This document shows, piece after piece, positions 1 through 7,933 of a DNA stretch of 64,000 nucleotides. The notes under the pieces are model-generated. The model saw only the letters and a program-made list of their open reading frames with translations, did no database searches and was not told the DNA's origin. Every line of letters starts with the position of its first letter. The stretch's first letter is position 1. The stretch comes from an uncultured Bacilli bacterium (GTDB lineage: Bacteria > Bacillota_I > Bacilli_A > RF39 > UBA660), in contig CANQRL010000002.1 of assembly GCA_947626275.1 (NCBI GenBank), positions 62,001 through 126,000 of the forward strand, in the 5' to 3' direction. Made by a program: the position numbers and the translations under genes.

Positions 1-556
1 GTCGATTAATAGAAGTACTTGCTAAGGAATCAATTGCTACAATCATTGTAGGTTGTAACAGTTCAATCACTTTGGAAAGTAAATCACTCGTTTCAATTCC
101 TGTTTTTCCCATCACACTAGGAGTAAAGACAGAAACTCTTTGATAGCTAGGATCTGCCATTCCTAGTTCATATAAATGATTGGTAACAATAACCTCTTGA
201 ACCGTTTTTGGACCTAAGGCATCGGGCGTCGAATTCTCATTACCTAGTCCAATTACTAAGATATGATCCTGTTTTGATTTAGGACGAATCATTTTCTTTA
301 ATTCTTTTATACAAACCTGTAAAACTTTTTTACGATTTTCTTCATCTGTAATATCTTCAAATTCAATCGTAATATACTTTCCAGGCTTTTTGCCAATCGC
401 AGAACTTCCTTTCCTTCCTACAATGACAGAAGTAACCGTAATATCTTCTATTTGTTTTTCATTGATACGAACACCCTGAATTGATGTTTTTTTAGAAACA
501 GAATCAATCGCTAAATCGGTGCGTAAAGAATACTTACTTAAATCGACTTCATGCAT
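1..556 (-). CDS. gpr: Spore protease GPR (germination protease), 3'-truncated by window edge
   Basis: GPR degrades the small acid-soluble proteins that coat spore DNA when a spore germinates. I translated the open frame on the minus strand from an ATG at 556; it runs off the left edge after about 185 codons. It begins MHEVDLSKYSLRTDLAID, the usual SLRTDLA start of the family. It contains VIGLGNENSTPDALGP, then TNHLYELG and VMGKTGIETSDLL, and ends near VAIDSLAS, all hallmarks of peptidase family A25. It is divergent from rpsT; rpsT and gpr are also neighbours in Bacillus. Like family members it is presumably made as a zymogen in the forespore. I did not find a convincing sigma-F/G promoter in 557-600. 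Its presence is strong evidence for endospore formation. Confidence 0.93.
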   Translation of the reverse strand, partial: MHEVDLSKYSLRTDLAIDSVSKKTSIQGVRINEKQIEDITVTSVIVGRKGSSAIGKKPGKYITIEFEDITDEENRKKVLQVCIKELKKMIRPKSKQDHILVIGLGNENSTPDALGPKTVQEVIVTNHLYELGMADPSYQRVSVFTPSVMGKTGIETSDLLSKVIELLQPTMIVAIDSLASTSINR

Positions 557-599
557 GATTATCACCACTAATATTTTTAACAAAAATATGTTATTTTAT

Positions 600-628
600 T
601 TGCTTTTTTTAGGGAAGTTTGCTAAAAT
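600..628 (+). promoter_or_regulatory. Sigma-A promoter of rpsT
   Basis: A -35-like TTGCTT at 600-605 and a -10 TAAAAT at 623-628 are separated by 17 bp. They lie 32 bp upstream of the rpsT start. The intergenic stretch 557-660 otherwise only carries the gpr 5' side. Confidence 0.6.
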
Positions 629-660
629 AGGTTTGTATGCGAACCAGGGAGGTGAATAAT

Positions 661-924
661 ATGCCAAACATGAAAAATGCCGAGAAAAGAATTTTAGTAA
701 ATGCTAAAAAAGAAGTAACAAATAATAATTATGAAGCTAGTATGAAAACTGCTATGAAGAATGTAGAAAGAGCCGTTGCTAGCAAAGATAAAGATAAAGC
801 AAAAGAAAGTTTAAAAACAGCTGTTAAAGCGATTGATAAAGCTACCAAAAGTGGTGTTAGTAGTAAGAACAAAAGTGCTAGAAATAAATCACGCTTAACA
901 AAAAAAGTTAACGAAATGGAGTAA
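661..924 (+). CDS. rpsT: 30S ribosomal protein S20
   Basis: S20 is a small basic primary binder of 16S rRNA in the 30S subunit. The 87-residue product starts MPNMKNAEKRILVNAKKEV and is Lys-rich and helical, including KSGVSSKNKSARNKSRL near the C-terminus, as in the family. An in-frame ATG at 637 would add eight residues. The strong Shine-Dalgarno AGGGAGGTG at 646-654 lies between the two ATGs, so the start is 661. It is a monocistronic unit with its own promoter and terminator and is divergent from gpr. Confidence 0.95.
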   Translation: MPNMKNAEKRILVNAKKEVTNNNYEASMKTAMKNVERAVASKDKDKAKESLKTAVKAIDKATKSGVSSKNKSARNKSRLTKKVNEME

Positions 925-939
925 TAAGCTCCTTTTTTT
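918..939 (+). terminator. Rho-independent terminator of rpsT
   Basis: A GGAG/CTCC stem with a 7-nt loop, followed by seven T residues, overlaps the rpsT stop codon. Confidence 0.7.
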
Positions 940-973
940 ATTCTTTTTATGATACAATGAAAATGGTGAAAAT

Positions 974-1927
974 ATGAAACTAAAAAAATGGATTGGAACA
1001 GCCTTACTTTTATTATTATTAATACTCATTGTGATTTATCATAATGAGATTTCTCATTTTATTGTTAAAACCATCATTTATCGAAACTATTCTGTTGAAA
1101 AACTAGAGCCAAACAGTTATGCCCAGCGAAGAGATTATCAATTTGTCCAAATAACAGATGATTTTATTGCAAAAGATTATCAGCATTTACTCAATATCTT
1201 CTACACCATTCTAGATAGTGGAGAAACTTCCTTCTATTTCTTTTGTGGAGAAGAATATACCAATTGCTTAAAAGATGTTGATTCTTTGACGCCTAATGCT
1301 GAAAATAGCAGCTCCTTAGTGGATGATAGTCCTCTTGCAGATGTTAATAATTTTGTACATCCTTATAATAGCTATAGTGCCATCTCAATTACTCCTAATA
1401 ATTTTGGGAAAGTAGAAGTTTTGGTAGAAAAACAATATTCTAATGAAAAGATGGATATTATTAATCAAAAAATAGAAGAAATTAGAAAAGAAATTGAAAA
1501 AGAAAATATGTCTGATGTCGATAAAATCCGTGCTTTCCACGATTACATTATCAACTATACAAAATATGACATTGAAAGAGCGAATAACATGAATCATCCT
1601 GATTTTAAGGATAGTACAACGCATACTGCCTATGGATTAGTAGAGACGAAGATGGCATTGTGTGGCGGATATAGTGATATGCTTTCTATCTATTTACACC
1701 AACTAGGAATTCCAAATATCAAGGTATCGACTAGTAATCACGTATGGAACTTAATCTATATCGATAATAAATGGCAACACTTAGATGTCACATGGGACGA
1801 CCCTGTAACCGATACAAAGGAAGATATTTTAATTGATGACTATTTCTTAATTTCAAAGGAAAAATTAATGGAATTAGATCCTGTTGTCCATCAATTTAAT
1901 GAAACAATTTATGCGGAAGCCAAATAA
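974..1927 (+). CDS. Membrane-anchored transglutaminase-like (cysteine protease fold) protein
   Basis: The 317-residue product has an uncleaved or signal-type hydrophobic N-terminus (residues about 5-22), so it is probably extracytoplasmic. The C-terminal half is a transglutaminase core. MALCGGYSDML supplies the catalytic Cys, SNHVWNLIYID the His and HLDVTWDDP the Asp, in the correct order and spacing. A preceding helix reads DKIRAFHDYIINYTKYD, typical of bacterial transglutaminase-like proteins. Such proteins often act on the cell wall or on surface proteins; the substrate is unknown. The start at 974 is preceded by GGTGAAAAT. It is a single-gene unit ending at a bidirectional terminator shared with rbfA. 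Confidence 0.8.
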   Translation: MKLKKWIGTALLLLLLILIVIYHNEISHFIVKTIIYRNYSVEKLEPNSYAQRRDYQFVQITDDFIAKDYQHLLNIFYTILDSGETSFYFFCGEEYTNCLKDVDSLTPNAENSSSLVDDSPLADVNNFVHPYNSYSAISITPNNFGKVEVLVEKQYSNEKMDIINQKIEEIRKEIEKENMSDVDKIRAFHDYIINYTKYDIERANNMNHPDFKDSTTHTAYGLVETKMALCGGYSDMLSIYLHQLGIPNIKVSTSNHVWNLIYIDNKWQHLDVTWDDPVTDTKEDILIDDYFLISKEKLMELDPVVHQFNETIYAEAK

Positions 1928-1928
1928 A

Positions 1929-1958
1929 AAGAAATCCTATTTTTCATGGATTTCTTTT
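1929..1958. terminator. Bidirectional terminator between the transglutaminase-like gene and rbfA
   Basis: GAAATCC (1931-1937) pairs with GGATTTC (1948-1954). The stem is flanked by A-rich and T-rich tracts, so it can terminate the plus-strand gene and the convergent rbfA operon. Confidence 0.8.
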
Positions 1959-2278
1959 ATTTTTTCTTCAATCTTTCTTCCGTATTCAATAGATTCATCA
2001 TAGACAAATTCTAGTTCTGGGATATGACGGATTTCCATTCTCTCTCCTAGTTCTTTCCGAATGAATCCTTTCGCCCCTCTTAGCGCTTCCATCGTATCTT
2101 TTTTATATTCTTCATGAAGAGTTGTTACATAAACTTTCGCAAAGCTTAAATCACTAGTTGTCTTGACAGCTGTAACCGTTACAAAACGAATATTTTGATT
2201 TTTTATCTCATTCGCTAAAATTTGACTAATCTCTTTTACCATAGCGCTATTGATACGTTCTAATTTAATACTGTTCAT
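1937..2278 (-). CDS. rbfA: Ribosome-binding factor A
   Basis: RbfA is a KH-fold factor for late 30S maturation at the 5' end of 16S rRNA. The 113-residue product matches the usual length. It starts MNSIKLERINSAMVKEISQI and has the characteristic LSFAKVYVTTL strand and a C-terminal MEIRHIPELEFVYDESIEYG. GGTGATAAA precedes the start at 2278. It is the last gene of the rimP-nusA-rnpM-infB-rbfA operon, 51 bp after infB. Confidence 0.95.
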   Translation of the reverse strand: MNSIKLERINSAMVKEISQILANEIKNQNIRFVTVTAVKTTSDLSFAKVYVTTLHEEYKKDTMEALRGAKGFIRKELGERMEIRHIPELEFVYDESIEYGRKIEEKIKEIHEK

Positions 2279-2329
2279 TTTATCACCACTGATGATAGTA
2301 TACCACAGAAAAAGGAAAAAAAGAAGAGA

Positions 2330-4441
2330 TTACTCTCTTGCTTTTTCCACCATTTCGTATACCTCAATCGTATCTCCTACTTTTAAGTCATTAAAGTTAG
2401 CAATGGTTAAACCACACTCTAATCCTTTTTTAACTTCCTTAACGCTATCTTTTTCTCTTTGAAGAGACTGAATAGCACCATCATAGATTACTTTGCTATC
2501 GCGAATAACTCTCGCCTTTGCTCCCATCTTGACAATACCATCTAGAACGTAAGAACCAGCAATAACACCCACTTTTGAGAACTTAAATAATTGTCTTACT
2601 TCTACAGTACCTAAGATTTGTTCCTCATAGACAGGCTCTAACATACCTTTCATCGCAGCTTCCATTTCTTCTACTGCTTTATAGATAATATCATAAAGAC
2701 GAATCTCTACCCCTTTATCTTTAGCATATTCGCGAATTGCATTATTTGGTCTAATGTTAAATCCTACAATAATCGCATTCGAAGCACTTGCAAGAACGAT
2801 ATCACTTTCTGTAATAGCTCCTACACTACTACGAATAACCTTTACTCTAACGCCATCTACTTCAATTTTCTCTAAAGAATTTTTGACAGCTTCAGCACTA
2901 CCGTTAACATCCGCTTTAATAATAACATTAATTTCTTTTACACCATCTTGAATTTTAGCGAATATATCTTCTAGAGAAACACTAGTAGACTTGTTTTGAC
3001 TTTCTTTTTCTTCTGATTTTCTTGCTTCACCAATACTTCTTGCTTGTTTTTCGGTTTCAAAGGCCATAAACTTATCGCCCGCTTTTGGCGTTTCATTCAA
3101 TCCGGTAATTTCAACTGGTTGAGATGGAGAAGCCGTTGTAATTTCTTCTCCCTTATCATTCTTAAGAGTTCGAATCTTACCAAAAGTACTTCCCACAACA
3201 ATAGGATCGCCTAGACGAAGGGTACCGTTTTGAATAAGAACGGTAACAACCGGTCCCACATGTTTATCTAGTTTTGCTTCTACTACGGTACCAATTGCGT
3301 AACGACTTGGATTTGCTTTATACTCTTCCATCTCAGAGACTAAGATGATATTTTCAAGTAAATTATCAATTCCTTCCCCAGTTTTGGCAGAAATCTTAGT
3401 AAATATAGTATCTCCACCCCAAGTATCCGGAGTAAGTCCATATTCAGCAAGTTCTGTCATAACTTTATCTGGGTTAGCTCCTGGCTTATCAATTTTATTA
3501 ATCGCAACAATAATAGGAACACCTGCTGCCTTAGCATGATCAATGGCTTCTTGTGTTTGTGGCATGACACCATCATCTGCCGCTACAATAATTATAACAA
3601 TATCGGTAATGCTTGCCCCACGAGCACGCATTTCTGTAAAGGCCGCATGTCCTGGAGTGTCAATAAAAGTGATAATATCGTCTTTGTACTTTACTTGATA
3701 AGCACTGATGGCTTGAGTAATTCCTCCTGCTTCTCCGAGCGCTACATTGGTCTTACGAATGGTATCTAGTAACGTTGTTTTTCCATGGTCTACATGTCCC
3801 ATAATCGTTACAACGGGAGGTCTTTTTACTAAATCTTCTTCACTATCGTGAATCTCAAAATCCTCAAATTTAATTTGATCTTGCTTCTCATCTTCCCGTT
3901 TTAACTCCTTGTTATACTCCATAACCAGTAAAGAAGCATTGTCAAAATCAATCACATTGTTTACAGTTGCTAGTATACCAATTGTAAATAGCTTCTTAAT
4001 AAGCTCAGCAGCTGTAACGCCTAACTCTTTCGCTAAAGCACCAATTGTCATTCCTTCTTTATAAAGAATAACATTCTTATCGGTTTGCGGAGCATTACTG
4101 ATTAATTTCTCCTTATTCTTGTACATCTCTTTTTTCTTACGGGCTAATTCTTTTTTAGAAGATTTGGTATTGACTGGATTCATTTTCCGATTCTTGTTGT
4201 TAGAAGTAATATTGTCTATCTTCGTCTTTTCCTTTTCAATCAATTCATCTTCTATTTCGTCTATTTCATCGTAGTCTTCATCAGATGGTTCTTGCGCTAA
4301 TACATTATCTAACTCGGTAATAGCGTCCTCATCTAACATGTCTTCATCAGTAGTGGCATCAATTCCTAATTCTTTACATTTTTTTAAGATTTCCTCCACA
4401 CTTTTTTCAACGTCTAAAGCATATTCAAATACGCTCATCAT
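2330..4441 (-). CDS. infB: Translation initiation factor IF-2
   Basis: IF-2 is the GTPase that places fMet-tRNA on the 30S subunit and promotes subunit joining. A short acidic N-terminus is followed by an IF2_N module (residues about 130-180, [20 protein letters not shown]). Next is the G domain with GHVDHGKT at about 215-222, DTPGHAAF and NKID, then the EF-Tu-like and C2 domains. At 703 residues it is compact. An in-frame GTG lies at 4450, but the double ATG at 4441/4438 is preceded by AAGGTG at good spacing, so 4441 is used. In Bacillus an L7Ae-family gene (ylxQ) lies between rnpM and infB; here there is none. Confidence 0.97.
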   Translation of the reverse strand: MMSVFEYALDVEKSVEEILKKCKELGIDATTDEDMLDEDAITELDNVLAQEPSDEDYDEIDEIEDELIEKEKTKIDNITSNNKNRKMNPVNTKSSKKELARKKKEMYKNKEKLISNAPQTDKNVILYKEGMTIGALAKELGVTAAELIKKLFTIGILATVNNVIDFDNASLLVMEYNKELKREDEKQDQIKFEDFEIHDSEEDLVKRPPVVTIMGHVDHGKTTLLDTIRKTNVALGEAGGITQAISAYQVKYKDDIITFIDTPGHAAFTEMRARGASITDIVIIIVAADDGVMPQTQEAIDHAKAAGVPIIVAINKIDKPGANPDKVMTELAEYGLTPDTWGGDTIFTKISAKTGEGIDNLLENIILVSEMEEYKANPSRYAIGTVVEAKLDKHVGPVVTVLIQNGTLRLGDPIVVGSTFGKIRTLKNDKGEEITTASPSQPVEITGLNETPKAGDKFMAFETEKQARSIGEARKSEEKESQNKSTSVSLEDIFAKIQDGVKEINVIIKADVNGSAEAVKNSLEKIEVDGVRVKVIRSSVGAITESDIVLASASNAIIVGFNIRPNNAIREYAKDKGVEIRLYDIIYKAVEEMEAAMKGMLEPVYEEQILGTVEVRQLFKFSKVGVIAGSYVLDGIVKMGAKARVIRDSKVIYDGAIQSLQREKDSVKEVKKGLECGLTIANFNDLKVGDTIEVYEMVEKARE

Positions 4442-4462
4442 ACTACGCACCTTCTTTCTTTT

Positions 4463-4714
4463 CTAACACATTTTTAGTAGTTCATCAAACACCTCATCTG
4501 GAATCATTATTTCTAAATGCTTTTCTAATATTTTTGTCTTTCTAGCTTGTTCAATTACTTCTTTCGATTTCTTTAAGTAAGCGCCTCTTCCATTCGCTTT
4601 TCCCGTTTCATCGATAATCACGGTCTTTTCTGGCGTTCTTACTACTCGAATCAATTCTTTCTTTGGCAATTTCTCTTTTGTTACAACACAAGTTCTCTCT
4701 GGTACTTTTTTCAT
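4463..4714 (-). CDS. rnpM: RNase P modulator RnpM (YlxR)
   Basis: This small RNA-binding protein (DUF448) is reported in Bacillus to bind RNase P RNA and modulate it. The 83-residue product shows the family pattern: ERTCVVTKEKLPKKELIR, then a strand with VIIDETGKANGRGAYL. It lies one base after the nusA stop and lacks a clear Shine-Dalgarno of its own, so it is probably translated by coupling with nusA. The assignment is firm by motif and by position in the nusA-infB operon. Confidence 0.92.
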   Translation of the reverse strand: MKKVPERTCVVTKEKLPKKELIRVVRTPEKTVIIDETGKANGRGAYLKKSKEVIEQARKTKILEKHLEIMIPDEVFDELLKMC

Positions 4715-4715
4715 C

Positions 4716-5918
4716 TTATTCTAGAATATTAATTCCTGCTTCTTTTACTTGATCAAATGTTTTTACATCTAATTTGTAATGCGTCAATTTAGAAGCAAGT
4801 CTAACATTCGTACCTTTCTTACCAATCGCTAAAGAAAGATTATCATCATTTACAACAACAAGAACTTCTTTGTTCTTCTCATCCGTAATAAATACTCTTA
4901 CATCCTTAGCAGGACTTAAAGCATTGGCAATGAACGTTGCCGTATCCTTGCTATAAGGAATGACATCAATTTTCTCGCCATTTAACTCTTTAATAATGGC
5001 ATTGATACGAGATCCTTTTTCTCCAATGCAGGCTCCAACGGGATCCACATTTGGGTTTTCCGAATATACAGCAATTTTTGTTCTGTTTCCTGGATCACGA
5101 GCAACACTATATATTAAAACAATTCCTTCATTGATTTCTGGAATTTCTAATTCAAATAGTCTCTTTACAAATCCATAGTGTTTTCTCGTTAAGAGAATTA
5201 AAGCTCCCTTTGAATTGATATCTACTTTATTGATATAGGTTTTAATATGAGAACCCATTTTAATCGTCTCACCAGGAATAATTTCTGATTTTGGAAGCAA
5301 ACCTTGCGTTTTTCCTAGATTGATGAAGTAATTCTTTTCATCTTCCATCTCTACTATTCCAGATATCATCTCATCTGTTTTATCACCAAATTCATTGGCA
5401 ATATTCGTTCTTTCTGCTTCTCTTATCTTTTGAACGATTACTTGTTTTGCGGTAGCAGCAGCTACACGTCCAAAATCATGAGGAGTTACTTCTTCTTCAA
5501 TGGTTTCCCCTACTTGAATACCAGGAACAATCTTCTGAGCATCTTCTAGGGTAATATGAAGTCTTTCATCATAAACAAAAGGTTGATGTTCATTATCTTC
5601 TTCCCCTGCTTCTTCCTCAGCTGCCAAAGCAGCTTCCAATTCTGCAAAAGAGTTAATTCCTTCTAGCGAATCATCCTCATAGTCGTTTTCATCTAAAGAT
5701 ACTCTATGTTCTTTATCCAACACAACCGTCCGAAAAGAATATACACGAATGTCTCCTTTTTCACGATCAATCTCCACTCTTACATTAGAAAGAGAATGAT
5801 AATTTTTCTTATAGGCACTTGTAAGCGCCAGTTCCATTGCTTCTAAGATATAATCTTCTGAAATATCTTTCTCTGCTACTAAGGCATCTAAAGCCTTTTT
5901 AAATTCCTTATTATCCAT
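4716..5918 (-). CDS. nusA: Transcription termination/antitermination factor NusA
   Basis: NusA binds RNA polymerase and nascent RNA to modulate pausing and termination. The 400-residue product has the N-terminal polymerase-binding domain, an S1 domain and two KH domains (DPVGACIGEKGSRI and LSLAIGKKGTNVRLAS). It lacks the C-terminal acidic repeats of proteobacteria, as is usual in Bacillota. An acidic Ala/Glu-rich insertion sits in the N-terminal domain (about residues 80-125). An upstream in-frame ATG at 5951 exists, but AAGGGATG precedes the ATG at 5918 and lies inside the rimP stop region, so 5918 is chosen. Confidence 0.96.
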   Translation of the reverse strand: MDNKEFKKALDALVAEKDISEDYILEAMELALTSAYKKNYHSLSNVRVEIDREKGDIRVYSFRTVVLDKEHRVSLDENDYEDDSLEGINSFAELEAALAAEEEAGEEDNEHQPFVYDERLHITLEDAQKIVPGIQVGETIEEEVTPHDFGRVAAATAKQVIVQKIREAERTNIANEFGDKTDEMISGIVEMEDEKNYFINLGKTQGLLPKSEIIPGETIKMGSHIKTYINKVDINSKGALILLTRKHYGFVKRLFELEIPEINEGIVLIYSVARDPGNRTKIAVYSENPNVDPVGACIGEKGSRINAIIKELNGEKIDVIPYSKDTATFIANALSPAKDVRVFITDEKNKEVLVVVNDDNLSLAIGKKGTNVRLASKLTHYKLDVKTFDQVKEAGINILE

Positions 5919-5919
5919 T

Positions 5920-6174
5920 CTATTCACATCCCTTCTCTTTAGAACATACATCTAAAATATAACTTTCATCAATTAAGTCCTTCTCATCTAATAAAGGATT
6001 GACAATTTTACTCACTACTACACAATCCTCTACTTCGATTACTCCAGGCTTATCGATAATAATTCTAAGGAAATTGGTACTTCCTTCTTTCTCGTAAAGA
6101 ACTTCATCTACTAGATAACCTGCTTCTTCAACCGGTTTTGTCACGAGTTCTTTCACTGCCCTTACAATGTCCAT
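5920..6174 (-). CDS. rimP: Short RimP (30S maturation factor), N-terminal domain only
   Basis: RimP assists 30S maturation. The 84-residue product covers only the N-terminal domain: KPVEEAGYLVDEVLYEKEG, FLRIIIDKPG, VEDCVVVSKIVNPLLDE and YILDVCS. The family is usually about 150 residues and continues with an SPGLDRPL motif and an SH3-like C-terminal domain. Here the frame ends five residues after YILDVCS, and the last codons encode the nusA Shine-Dalgarno. I see no leftover of the second domain in any frame before nusA. Identity is supported by its first position in the nusA operon. Confidence 0.85.
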   Translation of the reverse strand: MDIVRAVKELVTKPVEEAGYLVDEVLYEKEGSTNFLRIIIDKPGVIEVEDCVVVSKIVNPLLDEKDLIDESYILDVCSKEKGCE

Positions 6175-6196
6175 ATATCCTCCCTAACAATGTGAA

Positions 6197-6217
6197 AGAG
6201 TGGGGATAACCCACTCT
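6197..6217 (-). promoter_or_regulatory. 5' UTR hairpin of the rimP-nusA-infB operon
   Basis: AGAGTGGG and CCCACTCT form a strong stem with a short loop in the leader. No T-tract follows in the minus direction, so it looks like a structured leader or mRNA stabiliser rather than a terminator. Confidence 0.5.
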
Positions 6218-6237
6218 CTCATCGCAGAACTGCTAAT

Positions 6238-6266
6238 ATTATAGCATATTTTTCCTCACTTGCCTA
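6238..6266 (-). promoter_or_regulatory. Probable sigma-A promoter of the rimP-nusA operon
   Basis: A perfect -10 TATAAT (6243-6238) lies 17 bp from a weak -35 TAGGCA (6266-6261). Confidence 0.55.
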
Positions 6267-6321
6267 CTTTTTTATTATTTTTTTTTGATTTTTTGATATA
6301 ATGTTATTATCGAGGTGAAAC

Positions 6322-7026
6322 ATGAAAAATCAATTAAAAAACGTAGCACTAGGAATCTTAGGATTTGCTATTTACTTCATCGGTTCATCTTTTCAAAAGA
6401 TGCCCCTAGAACTATTCCATATCCAGTATGAAAATTGGCCAACATGGTTACTAGCTACTTACAATATTGTTTATGAAATGATTTTAATTTTTCTCATTGT
6501 TCTATTATTCTATCAAGAGATAAAAAAGCAATTTATCGATTTCAAGAATCATGCCAATCAATATCTCAAAGAATATATTAAATATTGGTTTCTAACATTA
6601 GGACTTATGTATGTCAGCAATCTCATCATCTTTATGTTCTTTACGAACAACATTGCGGGTAATGAACAAGGAGTAAGAGACTTACTAGACAGTTTCCCTA
6701 TTTATACCTTTATTTTGGCAGTTGTTTTAGCGCCTTGGTTGGAAGAATTGGTCTTCCGTTTCTCTCTTCAAAAAATCTGCTTTAATCAAAAATGGGTATT
6801 TATTATTCTTTCTGGACTTATCTTTGGTGGAATGCATGTCATAGGAAATACTACGACTTGGGTAGATTGGTTATACATTATTCCTTATGGTATTCCTGGA
6901 TGGGTCTTTGCTTATGTTTTAACCAAATCAGAAAATATTTTTACCAGCATTATGCTACATACCATTCATAACGGCATTCAGATTTCTATTTTATTACTAG
7001 CTACATTTGCTGGACTATTAGCCTAA
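6322..7026 (+). CDS. CPBP family intramembrane glutamic protease (CAAX/Abi type)
   Basis: The 234-residue product is a multi-pass membrane protein with several hydrophobic helices. It has all three CPBP motifs: WLEELVFRFSLQ (EExxxR), LIFGGMHV (FxxxH) and LHTIHNGI (HxxxN). Members process prenylated proteins or, in bacteria, peptides and regulatory proteins; the substrate here is unknown. GAGGTGAAAC precedes the start, and an extended -10 TGATATAAT lies at 6294-6302. It is monocistronic and convergent with miaA. Confidence 0.88.
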   Translation: MKNQLKNVALGILGFAIYFIGSSFQKMPLELFHIQYENWPTWLLATYNIVYEMILIFLIVLLFYQEIKKQFIDFKNHANQYLKEYIKYWFLTLGLMYVSNLIIFMFFTNNIAGNEQGVRDLLDSFPIYTFILAVVLAPWLEELVFRFSLQKICFNQKWVFIILSGLIFGGMHVIGNTTTWVDWLYIIPYGIPGWVFAYVLTKSENIFTSIMLHTIHNGIQISILLLATFAGLLA

Positions 7027-7053
7027 AAAAGATTAGCAAAAACTAATCTTTTT
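7024..7053. terminator. Bidirectional terminator between the CPBP gene and miaA
   Basis: AGATTAG (7030-7036) pairs with CTAATCT (7043-7049), with A- and T-tracts on the two sides. It serves both convergent genes. Confidence 0.85.
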
Positions 7054-7933
7054 CTATTCTTTTTTTTACTTCCAAAATCGTATTTTCAAAGTTTTCAAAA
7101 TCAACCGCAAACCACTCCACTGGGAGTTGATTACGAAACCAGGTATACTGTCTTTTCGCATAATGACGGCTACGTTTTTGGATAAGTTCTGTAGCTTCTT
7201 CTAACGAAAGTTCCCCATCAAAGTAGGAAAATAGTTCTTTATAACAAATAGGCGTCATCACTGTTCGATTACGAATTTTCAAATCGTATAAATGCCTAGC
7301 TTCTTCCAAAAGTCCATCTTTAAACATGTTATGCACACGTTTGTTGATTCTTTCATACAATTCTTTTCTATCCGTTGTAAGACCAATGAAAATAGTATCA
7401 TATAAAAGGGTATTCGTCTTTTCTTCACTCTGTGGTTTTCCATGATTATAGTAATAGGTTAAAGCTCTCTCTACCCTTTTTCGGTTATTTGGATGAATCG
7501 TCGTATTGGGATCTACCATCGCTAATTCTTCATATAATTGTTCATTCGTTTTTCCTTGAAAAGAATATTCATTTTCCTCTGCTTCAAACTGATAATCGTA
7601 TAAAGCGGCCTTAATATATAAACCGGTACCCCCTACTAGAATAGGGGTTTTTCCTCGTTTTAAAATATCCTCAATCCAGTAACGGCAATCCCTTTGATAA
7701 TCATAGACTGTATATTCCTCCTCAATTGTTTTGATATCTAGTAAGTGGTGAGGAATTTCTTCTTTTTCTTCCTCCGTTACCTTCGCCGTTCCAATATTCA
7801 TTCCTTGAAAAACTTGGGTACTATCCGCATTGATAATCTCCCCATCATAGGCTTTCGCAAGTTCGATACTCAACTTGGTTTTTCCAACGGCTGTTGGTCC
7901 ACAAATCACAATTAATTTCTTCATATTAATCAT
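7043..7933 (-). CDS. miaA: tRNA dimethylallyltransferase
   Basis: MiaA transfers a dimethylallyl group to N6 of A37 in tRNAs reading UNN codons. The roughly 296-residue product carries the P-loop GPTAVGKTKLS, the DSTQVFQGMNIGTAK segment, LVGGTGLYIKA, and the C-terminal KRQYTWFRNQ motif. Two starts are possible: ATG 7933, overlapping the upstream stop by 8 nt, or ATG 7924 (MKKLIVICGP). Neither has a clear Shine-Dalgarno, so translation is probably coupled to the upstream gene. It is co-directional with the F420-ligase-like gene and queA, two of the three being tRNA modification genes. Confidence 0.95.
   Translation of the reverse strand: MINMKKLIVICGPTAVGKTKLSIELAKAYDGEIINADSTQVFQGMNIGTAKVTEEEKEEIPHHLLDIKTIEEEYTVYDYQRDCRYWIEDILKRGKTPILVGGTGLYIKAALYDYQFEAEENEYSFQGKTNEQLYEELAMVDPNTTIHPNNRKRVERALTYYYNHGKPQSEEKTNTLLYDTIFIGLTTDRKELYERINKRVHNMFKDGLLEEARHLYDLKIRNRTVMTPICYKELFSYFDGELSLEEATELIQKRSRHYAKRQYTWFRNQLPVEWFAVDFENFENTILEVKKRIEKD

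Noticed and set aside
5920-6174. Frameshift or pseudogene explanation for short rimP
   Set aside because: No RimP C-domain remnant is seen in other frames, and nusA begins at once with its ribosome binding site inside the rimP end.
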